Positions 44,862 through 57,004 of a stretch of 64,000 nucleotides of DNA are shown here, piece after piece. The translations under genes were made by a program, and so were the position numbers. Positions within the stretch are counted from its first letter, which is position 1. Each line of letters begins with the position of its first letter. Source of the DNA: Heterocephalus glaber (Eukaryota > Chordata > Mammalia > Rodentia > Bathyergidae); the NCBI RefSeq assembly GCF_000247695.1, contig NW_004624743.1, positions 2,829,368-2,893,367 of the forward strand. Direction: 5' to 3'. The notes below the pieces were generated by a model. The model worked only from the letters and a program-made list of their open reading frames with translations. It made no database searches and was not told the origin of the DNA.

Positions 44862-45579
44862 CTCAGTGCCCTGGCTGGTCAGCGTGTTAAGTATCGTGAG
44901 AATGAGCTGCTGCCTTTCCTGGCACAGCTTTTTGAGTGAAACATTTCCTTCCCTTGTGCAAGCCAAGGAGTTACTTCCGCAGGGAGAAGGCTGGAGTGCT
45001 GATTGGAAACATGCATGATTGCTGGTTTACATTTGGCTCCTTTGCAACCGGCAGAGGTTGGGAGAGATAGGAGAAGAGCTTCTCCTGGTTTCGAGGTAGT
45101 TCTCACATCTGGTTCATATTAGGAGCGCTGAGGAGTGAAGATTTTAAAATTAACTTAGCTGTGGAATAATAAGTAGGCTTCTTAACATGGGGGATTGTAA
45201 ATAATTACCCCAGAAAATGAAGAGACAGCTTTACCTCCTCTAGATCCCTGACTGTTTCCAACGTGACCTGGCAGTAGGGGCAGACGGCATGGCGTCCCTT
45301 GCCCTCTGCCCCAGGGAGGGAGGGGCCGACTTACTTCCGCAGTCTCCCTCAGGGGGCTGCAGCAGGCTGGTGGGGGGAGTGTGCGCCCATCCAGGGGGCA
45401 TCAGCTCCACTTCCCTCCCCCTCTAGGGCCTGTGGCAACCAGGGGCCCCGAGAGGTGCACAGACTGGTGACCGGGGACAAAGCCTCAGGCCTCAGGCCTC
45501 AGCCCTCGAAGCCCTCGGGTGTTCTAGACTTTTCCGACGGACCACCCCTCTCCTCATTTCCACCTTGATCTCTTTTCAG
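44862..45579. other. GC-richer stretch, no gene proven
   Basis: 45230-45560 is richer in G+C and CpG than most of the window, with a local triplet of 'ctcaggc' units near 45485-45500. An open frame at 45299-45568 starts at TTG. No known domain or promoter element is seen. Confidence 0.3.
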
Positions 45580-45612
45580 GATGGCCGAATCCTCTGAAGA
45601 CACTCGGCCCTC
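45580..45612 (+). other. Exon-like segment, 33 bp
   Basis: 'ccttgatctcttttcag' ends at 45579, and a consensus donor 'ccctc|gtaagttc' starts at 45613. The 33 bases are a multiple of three, and two frames are open. One begins with an ATG at 45581 and reads MAESSEDTRP, a polar acidic peptide. Short in-frame exons of this size exist in neural genes, but I do not recognise this one, and pseudo-exons are common. Another donor-like 'caaggc|gtaagttc' lies at 46062. Confidence 0.18.
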
Positions 45613-45639
45613 GTAAGTTCGATCCACACATGTTCTCAT

Positions 45640-45770
45640 TTGTTTAATTCTCTTTCCTTCCCGAATTGAGTGTTGGACAGCAGAGGTCTTGTTCCTGTCT
45701 TATATACCCTTGGCCTAGAGAAGTATTTGGAATGTCAGAAACACTTTGCAACTGAATATTGAGCGAGTGA
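45640..45770 (+). repeat. L2 LINE 3' end, plus strand
   Basis: 'gcagaggtcttgttcctgtc' 'ttatatacccttggcctaga', then 'gtatttggaatgtcagaaac' and 'tgaatattgagcgagtg' resemble the L2 3' terminus (GGGACCTTGTCTTGTTCA..GTGCCTAG..GAATGTAG). Confidence 0.5.
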
Positions 45771-47599
45771 AACAAGGAAGCAATGAAGGAAACTGTACCC
45801 ACACAAGGTGCTTCTGGACGCTCCTCAGACCCTGGAGTTCTTAGCAGATGACCTTGGCATTGGGACCAAAGCCCCACCATTGCCGAGGATCAATCTGACC
45901 CCTCTCCAGTCAGCGTGGCCAGCATGGTGGGCGTCCGCCTGGTCTGCAGGAAGGAGAGGGTCAGTGACTTCCAGACCATTTCCCAGAGGCTTTGGAGAGC
46001 TCTCACATGGGCGGCTCCTGAGGGACTCTGGAAATGACAGGGATCATCCATTCATCAAGGCGTAAGTTCTTTAGTGGCCGTCTCATTCCTTTGCTCTCTG
46101 GTTTTCCCTCATTGCAGAGTCCCTGGATTACTGATTTTAGAGCTGTTTTTGCTCATCTGTTTTGATTTTGAGAGTCTGATCATAAAGTCCTTCAGATGAC
46201 CTTGGGACACGGAATAGAAAAAAGAAAAAAAAAAGACAGTTAACATTGTGTCATGAGTCAGTTCGTACTGCTGTTACAGATGGAGACGGTCGCTGCTTTA
46301 TGGCTCACTGAGGAAAGAGACATTGTAACTGAAATTATTTCTGGAGTGGGAGAGGGAGGCAGGCCATTCCAAACTTGAGAACTCAGCACTGACCCCAGCC
46401 CAGCCCTCCCAAGGCAAGGCTGTCTCTGGTCTTCGCTCCCAATTCTGAAATGGCCAGGGAGGCGATCACATCATGCGGGGCTATGACTCATTGCAACCTT
46501 TGCGACCAATACCTCATTATTCTTTTAGTACTGTCTTGCATAGAAAACAAAGGGCCATTTTTGAAATAACCTAGATGATGTCTGCCTCAGAGAGTTCTAA
46601 ACCTTTTATTTTTTTAGCTTATAATAAAAATCTAATCGATGTGAAAGTAGTAGTAAGCAGTAAACCTCCCTAAACTTCAGATAAGATTGTTCTAAATGTT
46701 CGAGTTTACAATCGTCCACTTTTCCTCTCTGGCTTCTCTACTTATAACAACTGTATATTTCCAACTTCTATGAGTAATGGCCTTATTTTCTTCTCCAATT
46801 CGGTCTTTTCAGACTTTCAGAGAATCTCATTGCTTGTGCTTACTTGGTTGCCACAGGACACAGCCAACATTTGGAATCCTGCTCTGAGCCAAGGGGCTCC
46901 TCTTGCTTTGGTCTTGCTGGCTTCCATGCAGCCACCCCCGGGGACAGCAGAGGTTTGGGACAAGGTAGAGTCGGGAACCTGGCTTGTTCAGTTCTGTTAA
47001 TTCTTCCAAAAACAACTCATTAAAGAATAACGTGAAAGAATTTAACTTCCATCGAAGCTGAAAGAAACATCGAATAGTATTTAGAAGAACCTCTACATGG
47101 CAAGATCAGGGATCTAATGATCGAATATCCTGACCAAGCTGGCAGAGGTAGAGAAAGGCAGAAACAAATTCTCTCTAAGACATTTGCTTTCCACATACCA
47201 CCTCCTGTTCCAGTTTTCTTTGGTGAAGAACAGAGTTGAACTTTCAAATAAATATAGTAAAATTATAATTAGAAAACCGAGTAAAAAGTCCAGTGTCTTA
47301 TAGGTTTTAAAATGTTTACCACATTCAGTTTGCGAAACAACAATGAATTTATCTGGAGTTTGGTAATGTTGTTTAGGCTTTTTGATGTCTCTTTTTAGAA
47401 GTAAATGATATATCCCTGACAACCTCAATAAGGAAAAGATTAATAGTAGACCTAGCCCCCAAATCTTCATTTACTTGAGACAGATGCTCAAGTTAGTAAA
47501 AAGAAACAAGTTATAGAACAGAGAAGCATAATTCATTGCTTCTAGGTACATGAAGCAAATAGAGCCAGGCCAACAATATGAGGTAAGAGCAAAAGATAG
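45771..47599. other. Unique stretch, no gene seen
   Basis: No family recognised. Donor-like 'gtaagttc' at 46062 is noted above. A minus-strand frame at 47114-47470 crosses AT-rich sequence with no domain. Confidence 0.3.
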
Positions 47600-47900
47600 A
47601 TGAATGCTTAAATTTAAAAAAAAATTATTACAGTAAAAGACACATTGTCATGAATCCCCTTCAAAATAGCTCCCCTAGCTTTTAGCACACTTGTCCCCTT
47701 GTTCTTTCTTAAGCAGCTCTGAAGTCCTCTTTCTTGAGTGTTTTCAGCTGTGCTGCCCTGGCTCCCTCAATGGCCTGAATCCATTCAAAACGTTTTCCTT
47801 CCATGGTCATTGTGACCTTGGGGAAGAGCCAGAAGCCAGCTGGTGCCAGATCCTGTGAATAAGGTGGATGAGGACACAGCATCATGTTTTCATTTGATAG
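47600..47900 (-). pseudogene. Mariner transposase 3' part, antisense
   Basis: The complement encodes, with frameshifts, 'PYSQDLAPAGFWLFPK', then 'FEWIQAIEGARAAQLKT', then a worn 'KLGELF' end, the order of the mariner transposase C-terminal part. The third catalytic Asp region is present but changed. The left end 'attacagtaaaagacac' matches the terminal sequence of the 39.9 kb relic. Confidence 0.7.
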
Positions 47901-47949
47901 AAATTACTGTAAATGGTTGATCAATAAGGAGTGATAAAAAATACAGTAA

Positions 47950-48060
47950 ATATTTAAATTAAATATATTACAGCAGAAGACATACTGCCATTAATCCCCC
48001 TCAAAATGCTCCCCTTCACTTTAAACACACTTATTCTATCATTTTCAGCAATGTGTCTTT
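47950..48060 (-). pseudogene. Second mariner 3' end, antisense
   Basis: 'atattacagcagaagacata' 'ctgccattaatccccctc', then 'aaaatgctccccttcacttt' and 'aaacacacttattctatc' repeat the end sequence of the copy at 47600. It is a short remnant in tandem with it. Confidence 0.6.
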
Positions 48061-48365
48061 TACAATAATAAGTTTTCTTAAAAATTTAAACATTTACTCC
48101 ATCTTTCGATCATATTTTGTATATTTATGCAGTGAAGTTTCCAAGGAGAGCTTCATTAAAGAATATGATTAATGTGCTACTCACTACCTTAATTTTTATG
48201 TTCATAGATATTGCTTTTGCAGTACATGTAAATTATCCAGAAATGGATATAGTATAATACTAAATTTTATTCTAGATCTTATACTAACAATAGCTAGTCT
48301 TACAGAGTATCACCAGACTTAAAAGTGTTTATAGTTCTGAATGTTTTGATTTTAAAATCAGATGG

Positions 48366-48673
48366 TGTTTCCCTTGATACTTGTGGAGGATTGGTGGTAG
48401 ACACTGTAGATACCAAAACCCGCAGATGTTCAATCCCTTATATAAAATGGTGTAGTGTTAGTAGATAACCTACACACTCCCTCAGGTATACTTTAAATCA
48501 TCTCTACATTACTTATTATCCTTAATACAGTATAAACAACATGTAAATAGCTGTATTGCTATTGTTCAGGTAATAATGACAAGGGGAAAATAGTCTAAAC
48601 ATATTTAGTACAGAAACAGGTTTTTCCTGAATCCTTTCCATCTGTGGTTGCTTGACTCCTTGGAGGTTGACTG
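48366..48673. mobile_element. Tigger-type non-autonomous DNA transposon
   Basis: 'cttgtggaggattggtggta', 'gataccaaaacccgcagatg', 'tcaatcccttatataaaatg', 'acttattatccttaatacag', then 'gttgcttgactccttggagg' and a right end 'ttgactg' before TA. This is the block order of the ancient Tigger MITE with 'ggataccaaaatccgcggatg'. There is no coding capacity. Confidence 0.8.
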
Positions 48674-49994
48674 TATTTCTCAGAGACATCCCGACATGCT
48701 TTACCACAGTCATGTGAACATGGGCCGTGCCTTGCTATGGGAATCTCAATCTCAGGAATAACAGAAGGAGGGAAACTAATTCTTAGGCTGACAAGTGTCT
48801 TGGACAAGACACCACACCCTGCTGATCCCATTTATTGTTCTTTTAATTCTTGAGGAGTTTGGAAGATGAAAGTAGGAAACAAAATATGGTCAGGGACATC
48901 TAGGATTAAAATGTAAATATTTTAAAGAAAAAGTAGCCCTTTTTCTTCTTTGACCCTTTGATATATGGAAAAGCAGGAAGAACGCTGCTCTGTAAATCAC
49001 TGTGTTCCAGACATACTGACTCATTGCCTGTCTCTGGAGTTCAGGAACAGTGTAATCTCTGCTAGTCAGGATGAAGCTCTGGAAAACAACATAGCCAATC
49101 TAGTCACTTTTGTCCCATGTGGAGACTGCTGACTTCACCCTTACTCAGTCTTGTAGGAAAATTTAACTTGTTGGATTTGCTTTGGCAGGTTAGCTTGATG
49201 TAAGTGCATTTACAAAAAGCGCAAGCAGCTTAATTACAAGAAATGGAAGATGGTTCCCTAATGGCTGTTGCTCTCATAGAAGTAGGTGTAGCAGTTTCCT
49301 TCATATTTTCCATTTTCTGCCATTTTAGACAATCCATAGAAGAAGAACGGCCTGCTGAGTGCTCTGCCAGGGAGTTAGTGATGAGCTAGAGACCGAGTCT
49401 AAGAACATCAGTAATATGTATGTCACTTTCTCCTGAAAAACTCAGTCTATTTTTAAAAACTATGAGTTTGAGAAATGTGGGAGAAACAGTTGAGGAAAAA
49501 GCTTAACATTAATAAAGGATGTTGTGCAACTTATTGGAGGTATTTATTTTATCCTCTTTAGAAGGCCTTGATTATCAGCTTGGTTCCCTTTTATGGGTAA
49601 GGTCAGCAGAAGGTCTTAGTATGACCCCCGCCCCTGCCCTGACCATGTACAGGAGAGTACAGCTCCAGAAGTCTCACAGGGAATAAAAGAACTAGCGTGG
49701 AGTCACGCTTCCCGGGATATCACACCTCCACCTCCGGCTGACACACACGGTACTCCGGACCTAGCATACAGGGTCCTTTGTGAACCATCCCGAGACAGTG
49801 GGAAGAACAGGTGATGTTTTCGTGGCAGCTGTGGTGGCCCGAGAATTATGGCTTCCTTCTCTCTGTGGGTCTGTTGGATCATCAAAGAGTACAAGTGAAA
49901 AATCAAAGCCAGATGACTGTGTTCTATAGGAAATGCTTCTCAGGATTCTGCTATCATTCCTAAGATGAAAGGCTTTGTGGGTAGTTGGCTTTCA
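48674..49994. other. Unique stretch, no gene seen
   Basis: No family recognised. Nothing gene-like stands out. Confidence 0.3.
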
Positions 49995-50385
49995 TCTATC
50001 TATTTATTCATCTGTTTATTAAAAACATCGAGCATCTGCTCATGCTAACCATTGTCTAAGTGTTGTGCTACAACTGTGAGGAAAGCACTAATGGGCTCCT
50101 CTGCTTCTCCCATCCGTCCTGTCCTTACATGTGTCATAGTGCCAAGTTCTCGCTTGGCTAACCCATTGGTAACACTCCCACTCACACATTTATCACCACT
50201 GCTCCTTGCTTTCTTATTCTTACCCTTACTAATATCTAATATGTGGTATGTTTCACTTACTTATTGCCTGTCTCCCGCGTCATAATATAATCTTCATGAA
50301 GCCAGGAATTTTGTGTATGTATTCAAAGCTATATATCCCAAACCTAAATATTGCAAATATTTGTTTAATGAATAAATGAGACAAT
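49995..50385. repeat. Opposed L2-type LINE ends
   Basis: The left part 'tattcatctgtttattaaaa' 'acatcgagcatctgctcat' is an antisense LINE 3' end. The right part (50190-50385) is sense: 'cttacttattgcctgtctcc', 'ataatcttcatgaagccagg', 'tttgtttaatgaataaatga' match the L2 3' end with the usual terminal 'TGAATAAATGA'. Two old insertions meet here. Confidence 0.55.
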
Positions 50386-52079
50386 TGGAGGCAAGGATAT
50401 AACTACAGGATGCCACTAAGGACCTCTCTTGCTTCTTATTTTGATTCATTCATTAGCATTGATTGCATTTGATTTTTCAACATTCTACACATTTTATCAT
50501 TTCTTCTCCAAAAGCATCAGGAATGACAGCATCTGAAGATGTGGTGAAAACACAATTAATTGTGCCTGTGGATTCCTCTGATCTACACATCAAATACCCC
50601 GAGTAGCAAAGCATTTGTTGGAAATTTGTTCTTGATAACTTAGTAACCATGTGTTTCCAAAAGGCCTCCAACATCATCTGCTCGTATTTATTAATTGGGC
50701 TGAAAATGCCTACTCTTCTGGGTTCTTGTGAATGGTATGTCAGAGGAAGCTTTTAGATCCAGCATGTGAGGTTGAGGGATGCAGGAGATGCAGCAGAAAA
50801 GACCGGAAAGGAAGAGTCAGAGAGGTAGCCATAGGCCGGCCCAATAGCACCCACCGGCGAGCACACACTTCGTAGCACAGTCGGCAGCTGGGATAAACAA
50901 AACAGGAGCAAGCTATAGGCTAGAATGACCTTTATAAGCAGCTCCAGTGGAGTAGTGAGCGCAGAATTTCATTGAAATAAATTCAAGATGGAAGCAAATT
51001 TGAGACAATAGGCATAGATTATATTTTCACAGAGTTTTGCTATAAAGGAAAGAAACAGGATATGAATCACGAGGTTTTGTATTATTTTATGGCTCCCCAA
51101 ATAGTAGCCTGTTGGTGTACTGTGGGAATTGTTCGTTGGAACAGGAAAATCGTTGGTGTGATTTATAGAAGAAACGGTGCTCAGAGGAAAGTTCTTGGTA
51201 GTGGAGAAGGACTGAGGTCAGTGGACAGCTGTTGACTCTGGGCTTAGCTGGAACAGAACCGAAGTCCTACCATTTCCCCACAGGCTCTGGAGGAAGACAT
51301 CAATGAAAGCTGTAAATTTGCTAAGGATAACTGATACACTGGATACTAAACTGAAATTTAAAATATATTTCACTTACGAGTATACAGCAAGGCCAAATAA
51401 CCTGAACTGGGTCAACCTAAAAATATAGGCTAAAATACAGATAATCAAAATTATGTAATTGCAAGGGAGATAATAGGGTTAAACTGTTCTAAGATTTAGA
51501 CGTAGTTTTTCAAGGTGGATAAACATTTTCATTAACTTTAGACTGTTAAGTTAATGATGAAGTTTAAAATTTTTAAGTGCAGTCATTAAAATAAAGTGTG
51601 TATAACAGATATTCTATTACAAGAAAATAATGGAATTATAAATATGAAATAGTTTTATCAACTGGAATACACCACAGGAAAAGGAACCAGAATTTCCAAG
51701 GGTCTGGAAACAATGGTTAAAGGACTGAAAACAGGTAGTTTTGATAAGAAAAGACTTTTTCTTTGGTCTTAGTCCTCTAATAGTTTCTTAGTATTCAAAT
51801 ATTTTTAGACCTATCATAAAGAAAAACAATGAAAATTCTGCTTAATATTAGAGAATTGATCTAAGACTACTGATAAGGGTTATGGAGAGATGGTTTAAGG
51901 GTTTATTATGAGGCAGATATTTATAAAAATGGAACGGCTACATATGAGGACTTCTTTACCATGCTTGTAGAATCATCTGTCAAGGAATATTTGTATGGAC
52001 AGTGGATCAAAAGTTTGATTAGATGTACCAAATGAACTCTTTACTAATTCCATGTTTAAACAATTACTTACTAATTGTT
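50386..52079. other. AT-rich unique stretch, no gene seen
   Basis: No family recognised with confidence. The part 51330-51990 is very AT-rich and may be worn L1. Confidence 0.3.
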
Positions 52080-52255
52080 TAGAAATTAGCTAGTCACTGA
52101 AAAGTCATTACGTCATTAAATCTTTGCAACAACACTACTAGATAAGTATTATCTTTTTTTTTCAGATGGAGAAGCTAATTGAGAGAATTTAAGTAACTTG
52201 CTGATGTGATTTATACAGGGTATAACTGAGATTTGAATCCAGGATTACCTTCCAC
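52080..52255 (-). repeat. MIR SINE, antisense
   Basis: 'tgcaacaacactactagata' 'agtattatct', 'cagatggagaagctaattga', 'taagtaacttgctgatgtga' and 'tgagatttgaatccaggatt' are the complement of MIR in order. Confidence 0.8.
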
Positions 52256-52649
52256 CAAAGTGGGAAACTTTCCATTATGGTTCAATGGGTCCCAGGAATT
52301 AGGACCAATTCATTTCTAATCTTGCCTAATTCCTAAAGAAAAAAAGTGCCCTCCATCTCACAATAGTTGTATTAGGATATCATAAGTCAACATCTATCAA
52401 GGGGAGTTAGATCTGTATGCAATGCTACATATATTTGTAAAATACACTATATATGCATTTGTAATTTATATTATATGTGCACACTATGTTTAATCATACA
52501 GGTAAAATTCCCAGTAAAGACATTTCTTCTTTTCTGGAAACAAAATCATTATTATGTAACCTAAAAGAGGCCTTCTTCATCCCTAAAACATAAATTTGTC
52601 AAAGTGAATTTTGGAGGTAATTCTTTTTAACTGGGTGCCCCCAATATAC

Positions 52650-52790
52650 AAAATAAACATTTTATTTTATTGTTTTTATTAGTACATGTTTGCCATACAT
52701 AATGATCACATTCATCATAGGGAATTTGTACCTGTACATGATGTATCTTAATTCTTTTTTGCTCTATTCCCCTACAAAATAAATTTTTAT
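52650..52790 (-). mobile_element. L1 3' end, antisense, short
   Basis: 'ttattagtacatgtttgcca' 'tacataatgatcacattcat', then 'gaatttgtacctgtacatga' 'tgtatcttaatt' match the copy at 28245-28335 over the same 3' UTR blocks. It is strongly 5'-truncated. Confidence 0.7.
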
Positions 52791-52910
52791 TTTTACATAA
52801 TTGCTCTTCTTTTGCATGTTTGATCTTTTAATGAGGTGTGCTCATGTTGAATATTTTTGTATAAATTCTGATACTAAACTTTAATATTGACCTGTCTACT
52901 AATGGGAAAG

Positions 52911-53252
52911 TGTCTTAGTCAGTTTCCTTGTCGCTGGGACACAGTACCTGACTCCCACCACTTAAAGGAGAAAAAGTTTATTTTGTCCCATGTTTTAGCC
53001 TATAGTTGGCTTGGTGGAGAAGGGCAGAGTGGAGGAAAATCTGCTCACATCATGGCAGACAGGAAGCAGAGAGTGAAGAGAGCTCCCAGGGAGGGAGACA
53101 GGCCCTCCCAGCCCATAATCCATTGACTGGTTTCTCCTACCCAGAGTCCACCTCCTAGCAGTCAGTCCATCATAAGCCCCATAACCCACTCTCCTGAGGC
53201 CCCGCCTATGAGCACGAGGCTTTAGGGGGCCATCCTGGTAGAAACCAGAACA
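52911..53252 (-). mobile_element. ERVL-MaLR solo LTR, copy E, with 5-bp duplication
   Basis: This is the best-preserved copy. On the minus strand it begins TGTTCTGG (from 53252) and ends CTAAGACA (at 52911), so it is bounded by TG...CA. Five-base flanks gaaag (52906-52910) and gagag (53253-53257) differ at one base, the expected ERVL-type duplication. The LTR polyadenylation signal AATAAA is on the minus strand (complement of 'agtttattttg'). At 342 bases it is a complete solo LTR, formed by recombination between two LTRs. Confidence 0.82.
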
Positions 53253-53257
53253 GAGAG

Positions 53258-54440
53258 GGTAGCTTGAACATACTACTCTGAATGAAAAGAAAGTTAATTC
53301 AGAAGATTTCTGTCAACAAATCAGTTGGGGTGTAGTGGCATTTAAGATGGGAGTAAGGTAGGAGATATATAGACAGAAGTTATTTTAGACAAAGTACCAA
53401 AAAAAATTGATGATATCTCCAAAGTGAATTTGCACCAACTGAAAACGCTAAGAACTCCTAAATGTTGAAAATACCCATTGTAGTCCTGAACTGAGATGGA
53501 TAGAAAGGAGACACTTGAATATGCTGATTAGAGAAGTGATGTTTTCAGGGTATCTACCATAGACTTGCACTACATGCTGCTTTCCTGGGAGCAAATTTTC
53601 CAGAGATATTTCCAAGCCCAATTTGATGGCATTTGGTTGGATTGGACGATCTTCAAAGCAAACAAACCAAATCTCAATCCTTGTCTGGACTGACTAGAAA
53701 ATCTGTTGGATTCATGTCACTGGGGGAAAAAATGGATTTGTTTGAGTGAATATGTGTGGCTACAACTTCTAGTATTATCTCTTGGCTAAGAAAAAGCATA
53801 GAAAAGTTTGGCCCCCGGGGAAACTGCACAATTGTGGAATGGTTTGTTTGGGACCGTGTCATCCCTGAAGTTTTTGTTCTCAAAATGAGTGAAGACTCTG
53901 TCCTTAAGTTCTGTAGGGTTGAATTCCAATTTTGATAGCTGACTTCCAGGAATGTCCTTTTACTCTTCTTCAAAAATAACCAATAGACAACATTATGTTG
54001 CTCGGAAAACACAAAGGCTATTTTGGAAAAGCAAGGATGGAGCAGGAGCGTTCATTACCTCTTCCTTCTTGCTGATGGAAATTCAGAGATGGAGCAGGAG
54101 AGAAGTCATTTGTTGAGAATCGCAGCACATTATGGCTTACTCATAAAAGAGGCCTTCAAATATGTGTGTGTGCGTGTTTGTGCGTGCACGCACACCCATG
54201 TTGGGGGTATTATTTGGGGAACTTTTCTCTTTTGAAGGAATACGGACAGGGATTCAAACATGTGGCTCATTGAGGCCTATTGTAGAGGCACCTGTCATTT
54301 TTATCTGCCAGCCGAGGTATCTTTCCTGCTTTATGCAGTTAGGCAGAGAACCCTATGCTACGTTAAGGGAAAGCTATGCTAAACACACCCCTCTCACGGT
54401 ATGTAGGTGGGCAGAGGAAGCTACTTCTAAATGAGAAGGG
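53258..54440. other. Unique stretch, no gene seen
   Basis: No family recognised. Short (TG)n/(CA)n-like runs lie at 54163-54195. A minus-strand open frame at 53674-54012 has no domain. Confidence 0.3.
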
Positions 54441-54604
54441 ATTTTTGTTGTTGTTTGCATTTTGGGACAGAATCTTGCTATAGTTCAGGTTGGCCATGAA
54501 CTCACTATGGTACGTAACACAGGCTGGCCTCAAAATTGTGGTGATCCTCCTGCCTCAGCATCTCAAATGCTAGGATTATAGGCATGTACCATCACACCCA
54601 GTTA
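54441..54604 (-). repeat. B1 SINE, antisense, with internal duplication
   Basis: The complement of rodent B1: 'ttgggacagaatcttgctat', 'gttcaggttggccatgaact', 'cacaggctggcctcaaaatt', 'cctcctgcctcagcatctca', 'gctaggattataggcatgta' and 'ccatcacacccagtta'. The two 'caggttggcc / caggctggcc' blocks are the 29-base internal duplication diagnostic of B1. The left 'tttttgttgttgttt' is the poly(A) tail in complement. Confidence 0.92.
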
Positions 54605-57004
54605 AATTTGGACGTTTCAAGACTTACTTTGTCAGCCATCATTTTGCTTCTCAGAAGGAAGGAACAGAATAAAGTCAAGCAAAGAGAACTGGGGTTAAGA
54701 TACCCAGGGAGAAACTTTCCAAGTATAGTTTTGCCTAAATCCAGCTCCATCATTTGTAATTCCAGTTACATGAGCAGAAACACTTTCTTTGAGTACACAT
54801 TGTTTGAAAGGAATTTTGTCACTTGGTGCCAAAACTATGCAAACACATGTAAAACCTCCACGATCACAGTAAGACAGAGATGGAGCTAACTATTTCTGAA
54901 TGATTATAATGACAAAATTTGAAATTTAAGCAGTGTTCTGAGACTGGCATTACCAAACCATCACCTAGGGTTTTGCAAAGGCCTCACTTTGGCGTTGATC
55001 ACAGGAAATGGTGACCGTTTCTTTAGAGTAATGCAGAACTCTCTAAAACACCAGCTACTCAGGCATCCTGACAGGTGGTTCCTGAGAGCCCCTCAGTATG
55101 AACCCATGGGGGGCATAGCCCACTGAGGGGCAACTCCATGCCTCTGAGCTGTTGATCAACTTCCATAAGTGGGATATTTATTTCCTTCTCCTGGACACTC
55201 TGTCTTATGGCTCCTAGGCACAATTAGATACCATATTTCTTATATTAGTGAATTCTTTCTGAATGTGCTGTGCTTTTCTACAATTTTCTCCACCTGTTCT
55301 TTTCTTCCACTCAATAGCTAGAATATTTTTTTAGAGAAAGATGGTCTTTACATTTTTAGTGTTATTAGAATATGATAAATATGGAATGTAAAGCTGAGCC
55401 TGATATTCTTCCGCTCAGCTCACTGAACTGTGCCCTTTTTTTACAGACACATAGGTTAAGGATGCACGGTCAGCTCTAATTGAATTTCCAGAGAGCTTTC
55501 ATGACGGAACCTTATTCTGTAATCAGAATGTTTGAAGATTTGGTCTCAGATCTTTACTAGATGTGTGTGTAGTCGTGTTCAGTTTTACCAGTTCCTCTGC
55601 CAATGTGGCAAGTTTTCATTGTGAGAACCATAAAATGCATTTGTTTTAGTAGACAGAATTAGGGAATTACTGTATTTTAATGATATTGTTTTCTTTGTTT
55701 GATGTCCAGGCCACTGCTATAATTTTCCAGTCTGGTCATGGCTAAAATGTTTTAGGCAGTATTTAGGATGGCTTGACTCCACTATGCAAAAGCATGCTGC
55801 TAATCATAAACCCTTGTAATGTTGGAGATTTTCTCAATGTATAAATACGGAAGTGTGGGATGGATTTTGCTCATGGCATTTCCAGGGGGCTAGCCATGCA
55901 AGAAATCATTTTCAAAACAATTGCCACACCATCTGTGAGCAGAGTGGACTCAAGGTGTGATAGCAAACCTTGGGCACTAGCGGGAGAGAGTTCAGGAAGC
56001 CACTGAAACCCCCACCCTTCATGAAAAAAATAGCCAGGACAGCACAGGTTATGCAGCTGACCGCCCTGGTGGAGGACACGGTAAAGCTTTTAGGACAATG
56101 CTTATTTTTGTTGTTTTTCTTTACTCGACATGACTTACTGGTGCTTCCCTGGCTAAGCACAATTGTCCCTTCTCTTCGAGATGAAAGTTCCAGACCTGTC
56201 CTATTAGGAGTTTTTAAAAGAATAAAGAAAAAAATAAGCAGAGAAAGAGCACAGAAATGTGGAATTTACAAAGATGGACTGATTTTCGAGGTAAAAATAT
56301 CTTCCTAATTTCAGACCCTCTCCAGGGGGCTAAGGAAAGCTTTAAATAGCCATTCAAAGTTCTTCACAGCCAGAGGTCCCTTTTAAAGGAATTGGGTTAC
56401 ATCAGTTGGTGTCATGAGCTCAGATTGTCTGGGTGATTCAGATCCCACCCACTTCCCCTCTGGGTCAAGGCACCGGCAGGTTCCACTCGGGGTGTGTATC
56501 TGAGGGGGAGCGAGAGAAGGACCTGGAGAAAGGTGATATGGAAAACAATCATGTACTAAAAGTGTTTTTTGATGCTATCTGATTTCCTGTTAAATCATTC
56601 TCTGAGAAAGAAATATCAGTTTGAAATCTGGTAGTGGTCAAACATGAAAATAAGCCACCCTGTGTATGCTTAGCCCAGTTATTCTTTACTGCTCCCTGAA
56701 CATCTGGCCAGGCATCTTTTAGTCAGAGAACCGGGAGATGTCACCATTTTTCCCACCTCTAGACACAGAAAGGGGAGCTAAAAATCTGTGATTTTGGAGC
56801 AAATCCAGTTACTTCATGTTTGAATTTCATTTCACGTAGAATTTTTAAACTATACAGTCATACTCACCCTAAATAGTTCCACCTCCAGAGAGTATTGCAC
56901 CTGACCTGTCTCACATAGTTTTCTGTTTAACTCCTTTTGTGTTTTTGTCTTTTAAATTTTAAAAAGATGTTTTGTGTTTAATTATCATTACAATAATAGA
57001 AAAA
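54605..57004. other. Unique stretch, no gene seen
   Basis: About 2.4 kb with no recognised repeat and no supported gene. Open frames on both strands at 55912-56308 overlap each other. Confidence 0.3.
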
